From Haemophilus haemolyticus (GTDB lineage Bacteria; Pseudomonadota; Gammaproteobacteria; Enterobacterales; Pasteurellaceae), in assembly GCF_003351405.1 (NCBI RefSeq), contig NZ_CP031240.1, positions 1,116,001-1,180,000 on the forward strand: DNA of 64,000 nucleotides, given 5' to 3'. The stretch's first letter is position 1. Each line of letters begins with the position of its first letter. Positions 59,019 to 64,000 of the stretch are shown one piece after another. The position numbers and the translations under genes are program-made. The notes under the pieces were generated by a model, which was not told the origin of the DNA, ran no database searches, and saw only the letters and a list, made by a program, of their open reading frames with translations.

Positions 59019-60089
59019 TTAGAAGAATACGCGGATACCTACACCAATAGCTTTATCTTTACCTTTTGCGATAAATTCACTAGATGAATAACTTTTAGCA
59101 ACTTGGTATTTTCCTTCTAAGAATACTAATGCTTGTTTGTGAAGTTTATAATCAATACCTAACAAGAATCCATGGATCTTAGTTTTATCTTCATCTTGTT
59201 TATGTTGTTCATACTTATAGTTACCATAAATGTTACTAAGTTCTGTTACTTGGTATTGGAATCCTGGAGATACGAAGAAACGTTTAGCAGTCTCTTTTTC
59301 ACCATCAAGTTTAAGCGTATCTTTTGCGTAACCAGCATCAACAGACACAGTTACCTGACCAAAATTATATCCTAAGCTAGTCAAGAAACCATCTCTATAG
59401 ACTTTCTCTCCTTCTACGACACCATTTTCTACAACATCACTATAATTTGTACGACCGTATGCAAGTTTTGCAATTACATTATTAGCTTCATACGTTGCAC
59501 CTAATTGGAAACCATTCTTAACTAATAGTTCATCAAAAGTGCTATCTACAACCTCATTATGATCATTATGTTTGTCTGCAAACTGATAACTTGCACTTAA
59601 TAGTAAACCTTCAACACCTTTGTAATCGTAACGAATAACAGAGTTTCCTTCGTTTGGAATATAGTCTTTCTTCTCAATAAGGCCATAACTATAGTCATTA
59701 GCTATAACAAGTTTATCTGCGATGGTTGTTTGACGACCAAAGGTCAATTGACCACGTTCTTTGTGACCAATTCCAGCGAAGACACGATGTGCTGTAATGT
59801 TACCAAACTCATCATCGCCCTTAGCTCCACCCTTAAGTCTAGTTTCAATACGGCCTAATGCATAGTAGCCGTCATTTAACTGGTGGTTGACAGTAAAGCC
59901 AAAGCGAGAACCATCATTTTTTAAGCCTGAGTGAGTGTGACCAGCGCCTTCTTTATTAGTTTTTTGAAGAATAAGACGGATAGAACCATCAACTTCAACT
60001 TTAGTTCCTTCGTTGTTATAAACTACAGCTGCATTTGCCGCTGAAGCTGCGAATGCACCGATGATTAATGCTGCAAGTGTTTTTTTCAT
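59019..60089 (-). CDS. ompP2: Outer membrane porin P2, copy 2
   Basis: Encodes 356 aa with the same signal peptide and N-terminal half as copy 1 (VDGSIRLILQKTNKEGAG; YGLIEKKDYIPNEGNS) and the porin C-terminal Phe (GVGIRVFF). Surface loops after about residue 180 differ and are shorter. It is intact. Lacks the CRP-like site that copy 1 has. It precedes intact rnhA as expected for the ancestral ompP2-rnhA order, so this copy is positionally the parental one at its upstream side. Confidence 0.95.
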   Translation of the reverse strand: MKKTLAALIIGAFAASAANAAVVYNNEGTKVEVDGSIRLILQKTNKEGAGHTHSGLKNDGSRFGFTVNHQLNDGYYALGRIETRLKGGAKGDDEFGNITAHRVFAGIGHKERGQLTFGRQTTIADKLVIANDYSYGLIEKKDYIPNEGNSVIRYDYKGVEGLLLSASYQFADKHNDHNEVVDSTFDELLVKNGFQLGATYEANNVIAKLAYGRTNYSDVVENGVVEGEKVYRDGFLTSLGYNFGQVTVSVDAGYAKDTLKLDGEKETAKRFFVSPGFQYQVTELSNIYGNYKYEQHKQDEDKTKIHGFLLGIDYKLHKQALVFLEGKYQVAKSYSSSEFIAKGKDKAIGVGIRVFF

Positions 60090-60174
60090 AATTTGTATTC
60101 CTTATTGTTATTTACTACCTATGATTGAACTTTTACCTTATAAGGCGGTCCAATCGCCTAAATAGACACTGTAA

Positions 60175-60203
60175 ATCATTGCAAATTCTCTTTTTGATGT
60201 CAA
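60175..60203 (-). promoter_or_regulatory. ompP2 copy 2 promoter
   Basis: TTGACA (60203-60198 on -), 17-bp spacer, AATGAT (60180-60175), the same core promoter as copy 1; the upstream region reads AAGCGGGCTCTTAGTCAGAT in place of the CRP palindrome. Confidence 0.72.
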
Positions 60204-60353
60204 CTATCTAGTATTTTAATTTTTTGAAATCTGACTAAGAGCCCGCTTTTTGTACATTTTGTTTGTTTTTTTGTGCTATTTTGCTGTTAGAGTATCGTCT
60301 ATAAATATTTTTAGGTATTGGGGAATAGAATGGTATACTGGCTTTCTATATTA

Positions 60354-60818
60354 TTATTCTTCCATGTACCCAATATCTTCCTGTGTTGGGTTTTCTGCCC
60401 CTTTTTTAGCTAATTCATCGCATATTTCATTTTCTCTGTGTCCTGCATGACCTTTCACCCATTGCCAATTAATTTTATGACGTTGGATGGATTCATCTAA
60501 GGCTATCCATAAATCTTGGTTTTTTACAGGCTTTCCAGAACTTGCTTTCCAATTATTTTTTTTCCAGTTAAAGATCCATTTTGTTATGCCATTTTTCATA
60601 TACTGGCTATCACTATAAAGCGTGATCAAGCAAGGTTCTTTTAATGCACTTAATGCTTCAATGACTGCGCGTAATTCCATTCGATTATTGGTGGTTTTGA
60701 AATAGCCTTTGGAAAGCATTTTTTCATGCTGTTTATAACGCAATATGGCGCCAATTCCGCCCGGACCGGGATTACCTAAGCAAGATCCATCAGTAAAAAT
60801 TTCAATCTGTTTTTGCAT
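60354..60818 (-). CDS. rnhA: Ribonuclease HI
   Basis: Encodes 154 aa from ATG 60818 ([20 protein letters not shown]). Catalytic Asp10, Glu48, Asp70, His124 and Asp134 are all present. It degrades RNA in RNA-DNA hybrids. Divergent from dnaQ as in E. coli, 60 bases apart. A broken copy exists at 57832-58222. Confidence 0.96.
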   Translation of the reverse strand: MQKQIEIFTDGSCLGNPGPGGIGAILRYKQHEKMLSKGYFKTTNNRMELRAVIEALSALKEPCLITLYSDSQYMKNGITKWIFNWKKNNWKASSGKPVKNQDLWIALDESIQRHKINWQWVKGHAGHRENEICDELAKKGAENPTQEDIGYMEE

Positions 60819-60878
60819 AACAAAAAGGTTGTTGTGTAAAATGACCTGTATTTTAATGGAAAGAGATAGGTTGAACAA

Positions 60879-61649
60879 ATGATTAATCCCAATCGCCAAA
60901 TTGTGTTAGATACTGAAACTACAGGTATGAATCAGCTTGGTGCACATTATGAAGGACACTGCATTATTGAAATTGGTGCAGTTGAATTAATAAATCGTCG
61001 TTACACAGGTAATAATTTCCATATTTACATTAAACCAGATCGCCCAGTTGATCCTGATGCGATTAAAGTTCATGGTATTACTGATGAAATGTTAGCGGAT
61101 AAACCTGAATTCAAAGAGGTTGCCCAAGATTTTTTGGATTATATTAATGGTGCGGAATTGCTTATTCACAATGCACCCTTTGACGTTGGATTTATGGATT
61201 ATGAATTTCGTAAACTTAACCTCAATGTGAAAACTAACGATATTTGTCTAGTGACAGATACTTTGCAAATGGCGCGTCAGATGTATCCTGGAAAACGTAA
61301 TAATTTGGACGCACTTTGTGATCGTTTAGGTATTGATAATAGCAAACGTACTTTGCACGGTGCGTTACTGGATGCCGAGATCTTGGCGGATGTTTATTTG
61401 ATGATGACTGGGGGACAAACAAATTTATTCGATGAAGAAGAATCTGTTGAGTCTGAAGTTATCCATGTTGTGCAAGAAAAATCGGCGGAAGAAATAAAAA
61501 GTGCGGTGGATTTTGCGCACAATTTAAAATTACTTCAACCTACTGATGATGAGCTACAAGCGCATTTAGAATTATTAAAGATGATTAATAAAAAAAGTGG
61601 AAATAATTGTCTTTGGGATAAACGCTTTGGCAATGATAATATGCATTAA
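60879..61649 (+). CDS. dnaQ: DNA polymerase III epsilon subunit (proofreading exonuclease)
   Basis: Encodes 256 aa, DEDDh exonuclease: LDTETTGM (Asp11, Glu13), [15 protein letters not shown], and [15 protein letters not shown]. The C-terminal segment after about 190 binds the polymerase subunit. It provides proofreading for replication. Confidence 0.95.
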   Translation: MINPNRQIVLDTETTGMNQLGAHYEGHCIIEIGAVELINRRYTGNNFHIYIKPDRPVDPDAIKVHGITDEMLADKPEFKEVAQDFLDYINGAELLIHNAPFDVGFMDYEFRKLNLNVKTNDICLVTDTLQMARQMYPGKRNNLDALCDRLGIDNSKRTLHGALLDAEILADVYLMMTGGQTNLFDEEESVESEVIHVVQEKSAEEIKSAVDFAHNLKLLQPTDDELQAHLELLKMINKKSGNNCLWDKRFGNDNMH

Positions 61650-61693
61650 TCGTTTGGAATTTAAGCAGGTAAGTAAAATTTAATAAAAAAAGA

Positions 61694-61722
61694 TTGACGA
61701 GATTTATGTTCGTCATTATGAT
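61694..61722 (+). promoter_or_regulatory. tRNA-Asp promoter
   Basis: TTGACG (61694-61699), 17-bp spacer, TATGAT (61717-61722), 14 bases before the first tRNA. Confidence 0.8.
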
Positions 61723-61736
61723 ACGCACCACTTAGC

Positions 61737-61813
61737 GGAGTGGTAGTTCAGCTGGTTAGAATACCTGCCTGTCACGCAGGGGGTCGCGGGTTCGAGTCCC
61801 GTCCATTCCGCCA
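61737..61813 (+). tRNA. tRNA-Asp(GUC), copy 1
   Basis: A 77-nt tRNA: acceptor GGAGTGG/CCATTCC, anticodon GTC in loop CTGTCAC, T arm CGGGTTCGAGTCCCG, encoded CCA. Confidence 0.97.
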
Positions 61814-61836
61814 ATTTAAAATTAATATCTTATCTC

Positions 61837-61913
61837 GGAGTGGTAGTTCAGCTGGTTAGAATACCTGCCTGTCACGCAGGGGGTCGCGGGTTCGAGTCCC
61901 GTCCATTCCGCCA
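61837..61913 (+). tRNA. tRNA-Asp(GUC), copy 2
   Basis: Identical to the preceding tRNA-Asp over all 77 bases, 23 bp downstream, probably one transcript. Confidence 0.97.
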
Positions 61914-61931
61914 ATTAAGACAAATAAAGAT

Positions 61932-61955
61932 AGCACCTAATGGTGCTTTTTTTGT
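61932..61955 (+). terminator. tRNA-Asp terminator
   Basis: AGCACC (61932-61937), TAAT, GGTGCT (61942-61947), then seven T. Confidence 0.92.
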
Positions 61956-61975
61956 ATCTGAAATTTGCTTCATCC

Positions 61976-62004
61976 TTGACAAAAATAAAGTAAACTTTTA
62001 AGAT
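61976..62004 (+). promoter_or_regulatory. Promoter of the antisense RNA opposite the Ibs-like ORF
   Basis: Consensus TTGACA (61976-61981), exact 17-bp spacer, TAAGAT (61999-62004). No protein gene follows on the + strand for more than 320 bp, so it most likely drives a small RNA starting at about 62011. Confidence 0.8.
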
Positions 62005-62046
62005 CTGAAGAATTAGGGAGCTGTCACTCCCTAGTATGTTGTGTTA

Positions 62047-62106
62047 TTAGTAAGTCGGTAAACTCACTAATAATAGTAGTACGACAAGGATAATGAGTTT
62101 AATCAT
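62047..62106 (-). CDS. Ibs-like small hydrophobic toxin
   Basis: A 19-codon ORF, MIKLIILVVLLLLVSLPTY, with AGAGGAT 7 bases before the ATG. It is the same length as the E. coli Ibs toxins (IbsC as I recall it: MMRLVIILIVLLLISFSAY) and shares M1, a basic residue 3, Leu4, Ile6, Leu11-13, Ser15 and Tyr19. Its predicted behaviour is insertion into the inner membrane. It is fully covered by the opposing transcript from 61976. A TATAAT at 62179-62184 (- strand) would start its mRNA at about 62172. Assigned from pattern; expression and toxicity are untested. Confidence 0.8.
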   Translation of the reverse strand: MIKLIILVVLLLLVSLPTY

Positions 62107-62144
62107 TTTCTTATCCTCTTCAAACGTTGCGAAAAAGCGCAACA

Positions 62145-62175
62145 CTCGCTTTCAAGGTTGTGACTTGAAAGCGAG
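62145..62175. ncRNA. 5' stem-loop of the Ibs-like mRNA
   Basis: CTCGCTTTCAAG (62145-62156) and CTTGAAAGCGAG (62164-62175): a perfect 12-bp inverted repeat with a 7-base loop, immediately downstream of the - strand TATAAT (62184-62179). In the toxin mRNA it would be a 5'-end hairpin, which often protects type I toxin mRNAs; a second small hairpin (GTTGCG/CGCAAC, 62126-62143) lies between it and the ribosome binding site. Confidence 0.75.
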
Positions 62176-62178
62176 ATT

Positions 62179-62184
62179 ATTATA
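62179..62184 (-). promoter_or_regulatory. -10 element of the Ibs-like gene
   Basis: TATAAT on the - strand; the -35 at 17-bp distance is poor (TTTATT). Predicted start about 62172. Confidence 0.55.
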
Positions 62185-62217
62185 ATGTTAGGTTATAGAT
62201 AAATAAACAGTGTTTAG

Positions 62218-62254
62218 AAAGCCATAGGATTGTATCCTGTGGCTTTTTATTTTC
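62218..62254 (+). terminator. Terminator upstream of der
   Basis: AAAGCCATAGGAT (62218-62230), loop TGT, ATCCTGTGGCTTT (62234-62246; one T:G pair), then TTATTTT. Confidence 0.85.
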
Positions 62255-62331
62255 TTTATGAAATCATTTTTTACCAATCCTTTAACTTCCGATATAATGG
62301 CCGTAATTTTTGACAAAATAAGAGATTTTTT

Positions 62332-63843
62332 ATGGCAACTCCAGTTGTGGCCCTTGTAGGTCGCCCGAATGTGGGAAAATCCACATTATTTAATCGCCTT
62401 ACTCGTACAAGAGATGCGTTAGTCGCTGATTTTCCTGGTCTAACTCGTGATAGAAAATACGGCCATGCTCATATTGCTGGTTATGAGTTTATTGTTATTG
62501 ATACTGGCGGTATTGATGGAACCGAAGAGGGCGTAGAAGAAAAAATGGCGGAGCAATCTTTGCTTGCGATTGATGAAGCCGATATTGTTCTTTTTCTTGT
62601 AGATGCTAGAGCGGGTTTAACGGCAGCTGATATTGGTATTGCTAATTACTTACGTCAACGTCAAAACAAAACGACGATTGTGGTGGCCAATAAAACCGAT
62701 GGTATCGATGCGGATTCTCATTGTGCTGAATTTTATCAGTTAGGTTTAGGGGAAATTGAGCAAATCGCTGCCTCACAAGGCCGTGGTGTCACTCAGTTAA
62801 TGGAACAAGTGCTTGCGCCTTTTGCGGAACAAATGGAAAACTCTGATGAAAATGACCGCACTTCTGAGGAAGAACAAGACGAATGGGAACAAGAATTCGA
62901 TTTTGATTCAGAAGAAGATACGGCATTGCTTGATGAGGCGTTAGAAGAATCAGAAGAAGAGCAAGATAAAAATATTAAGATTGCTATTGTTGGTCGTCCA
63001 AACGTCGGTAAATCCACTTTAACCAATCGTATTTTAGGTGAAGATCGTGTCGTGGTTTACGATATGCCAGGCACGACTCGCGACAGTATTTATATCCCAA
63101 TGGAGCGTGATGGACAGAAATATACGTTGATTGATACGGCTGGTGTGCGTAAACGCGGTAAGGTGCATTTGGCTGTTGAAAAATTCTCCGTGATTAAAAC
63201 CTTACAAGCGATTCAAGATGCTAATGTTGTGTTATTGACTATTGACGCGAGAGAGAACATTTCTGATCAGGATTTATCTTTGCTCGGCTTTATTTTAAAT
63301 GCAGGCCGTTCTTTAGTGATCGTTGTGAATAAATGGGATGGTTTAGATCAAAATGTGAAAGACCGCGTTAAATCTGAACTTGATCGTCGTTTAGATTTTA
63401 TTGATTTTGCTCGTGTGCATTTTATTTCTGCATTGCACGGTAGTGGTGTGGGCAATCTTTTTGATTCGATTAAAGAAGCCTATGCTTGTGCGACTCAAAA
63501 AATGACGACCTCGCTTTTAACTCGTATTTTGCAAATGGCAACCGATGAGCACCAACCACCGATGATTGGCGGTCGTCGAATTAAATTGAAATATGCTCAT
63601 CCAGGTGGTTACAACCCACCGATTATTGTGGTTCACGGTAACCAAATGGATAAACTACCAGATTCTTATAAACGTTATTTATCTAATTATTATCGTAAGA
63701 GCTTAAAAATTATTGGTTCACCGATTCGTCTTCTTTTCCAAGAAGGTTCGAATCCATTTGCGGGGCGTAAAAATAAACTTACCCCGAACCAACTGCGTAA
63801 ACGTAAACGTTTGATGAAGTTTATTAAGAAAGCGAAACGTTAA
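62332..63843 (+). CDS. der: Ribosome biogenesis GTPase Der (EngA)
   Basis: Encodes 503 aa with two GTPase domains, each with [10 protein letters not shown] (about 9-18 and 220-229), DTGG/DTAG switch II and NK.D motifs, then a KH-like domain. The first G4 is NKTDG and the second NKWDG. A long acidic linker (about 168-213, rich in Glu and Asp) separates the domains. Der is needed for 50S assembly. In E. coli der follows yfgM-bamB; here it stands apart. Confidence 0.96.
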   Translation: MATPVVALVGRPNVGKSTLFNRLTRTRDALVADFPGLTRDRKYGHAHIAGYEFIVIDTGGIDGTEEGVEEKMAEQSLLAIDEADIVLFLVDARAGLTAADIGIANYLRQRQNKTTIVVANKTDGIDADSHCAEFYQLGLGEIEQIAASQGRGVTQLMEQVLAPFAEQMENSDENDRTSEEEQDEWEQEFDFDSEEDTALLDEALEESEEEQDKNIKIAIVGRPNVGKSTLTNRILGEDRVVVYDMPGTTRDSIYIPMERDGQKYTLIDTAGVRKRGKVHLAVEKFSVIKTLQAIQDANVVLLTIDARENISDQDLSLLGFILNAGRSLVIVVNKWDGLDQNVKDRVKSELDRRLDFIDFARVHFISALHGSGVGNLFDSIKEAYACATQKMTTSLLTRILQMATDEHQPPMIGGRRIKLKYAHPGGYNPPIIVVHGNQMDKLPDSYKRYLSNYYRKSLKIIGSPIRLLFQEGSNPFAGRKNKLTPNQLRKRKRLMKFIKKAKR

Positions 63844-63870
63844 ATTCAAGATAGATAAAACTTAGAAAGA

Positions 63871-63922
63871 TTTAACCGCACTTTTAAAACTCTTTTTAGA
63901 GAACTAAAGTGTGGTTATTTTT
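63871..63922. terminator. Imperfect uptake-signal dyad after der
   Basis: AACCGCACTTTTAAAA faces AAAGTGTGGTT with an inner AACTCT/AGAGAA stem, T-run on the + strand and A-run at its other side; it separates der from the convergent gene fragment. Confidence 0.75.
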
Positions 63923-64000
63923 TTATTTGTTTTGCAGAAGAAATGTATGGCGATATTTTAAGTGCGTTGTAATAAAAATGATGAAACCGATTAAACCTAA
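63923..64000 (-). CDS. C-terminal end of a membrane protein (cut by window)
   Basis: On the - strand an open frame enters from beyond base 64000 and ends at TAA 63925-63923. It reads LGLIGFIIFITTHLKYRHTF then LLQNK: a hydrophobic helix, then a basic tail, typical of the end of an integral membrane protein. The convergent terminator just downstream supports a real gene. Too short to name. Confidence 0.5.
   Translation of the reverse strand, partial: LGLIGFIIFITTHLKYRHTFLLQNK

Larger units (their letters stand above)
62011..62250 (+). ncRNA. Candidate Sib-like antisense RNA
   Basis: A transcript from the promoter at 61976 would begin with a 5' hairpin (AGGGAG, CTGTCA, CTCCCT, 62015-62032) and then be complementary to the entire Ibs-like ORF and its ribosome binding site (62047-62120). 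The 3' end is uncertain: it may stop near the hairpins at 62126-62143 or 62145-62175, or run to the terminator at 62218-62250. Role inferred from the Sib RNAs of E. coli, which are antisense to ibs mRNAs. Confidence 0.68.

Noticed and set aside
61737..61913. tRNA-Asp pair as an integration site of a mobile island
   Set aside because: No integrase, no repeated tRNA 3' end downstream, and the neighbours are housekeeping genes.

Overview
The window is chromosomal DNA of a Haemophilus species of the H. influenzae / H. haemolyticus / biogroup aegyptius cluster. The evidence is low GC, dozens of copies of the 9-base Haemophilus DNA uptake signal (AAGTGCGGT or its complement, often inside genes), two ompP2-type porin genes, a short TyrR that lacks the usual N-terminal domains, and operons with the familiar Haemophilus order. 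Almost all of it is housekeeping sequence. There is no prophage, CRISPR array or large island.

Layout: yejK 3' end, bamE, cpxRA and tyrR (1-4204, +); hflX-hfq-rluC (-); rne with a long leader and tRNA-Ser(UGA) (+); priC and a YuiF-type transporter behind a histidine leader peptide and attenuator, then rnt, gloA and cmoA (-); aspS-nudB-yebC-ruvC-ruvA-ruvB (+); a decayed IS3-type element; alaA (-); menF-menD-menH and an MHS-family MFS transporter (+); a second decayed IS3-type element; a small secreted protein (-); cydA-cydB-cydX-ybgE running into ybgC-tolQRAB-pal (+); two tRNA-Lys genes; trmJ and the iron-sulfur operon iscR-S-U-A-hscB-(DUF2625 gene)-hscA-fdx-iscX (+); rlmN-pilW-rodZ-ispG-hisS-yfgM (-); pbpG (+); a small lipoprotein (-); the yfeABCD Mn/Fe ABC transporter (+); a rearranged tandem duplication carrying two ompP2 genes and broken copies of rnhA, yfeB and yfeD; rnhA (-) and dnaQ (+); two identical tRNA-Asp genes; a candidate type I toxin-antitoxin locus; der; and the cut end of a membrane-protein gene (-).

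Regulation that can be read directly: a perfect TyrR box upstream of tyrR; a histidine leader peptide (five consecutive His codons) with mutually exclusive terminator and antiterminator arms in front of the YuiF-type transporter; an IscR type-1 site over the iscR promoter; a perfect FNR box and a CRP-like site upstream of cydAB; a Fur-like box upstream of yfeA; and a CRP-like site at about -71 of one ompP2 promoter that is destroyed in the other copy. Uptake signals arranged head to head form hairpins at several gene junctions (tolQ/tolR, iscU/iscA, after der) and inside hflX.

The most notable find lies between the tRNA-Asp pair and der. It is a 19-residue hydrophobic ORF on the - strand (62047-62106) that matches the E. 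coli Ibs toxin pattern in length and in most positions. It has a strong ribosome binding site and a 5' stem-loop, and a strong opposing promoter at 61976-62004 would make an antisense RNA across the whole ORF. This is the arrangement of an Ibs/Sib-type toxin-antitoxin pair. The second most notable region is the porin duplication at 56-60 kb, whose downstream spacers differ by a perfect inversion of a short block.
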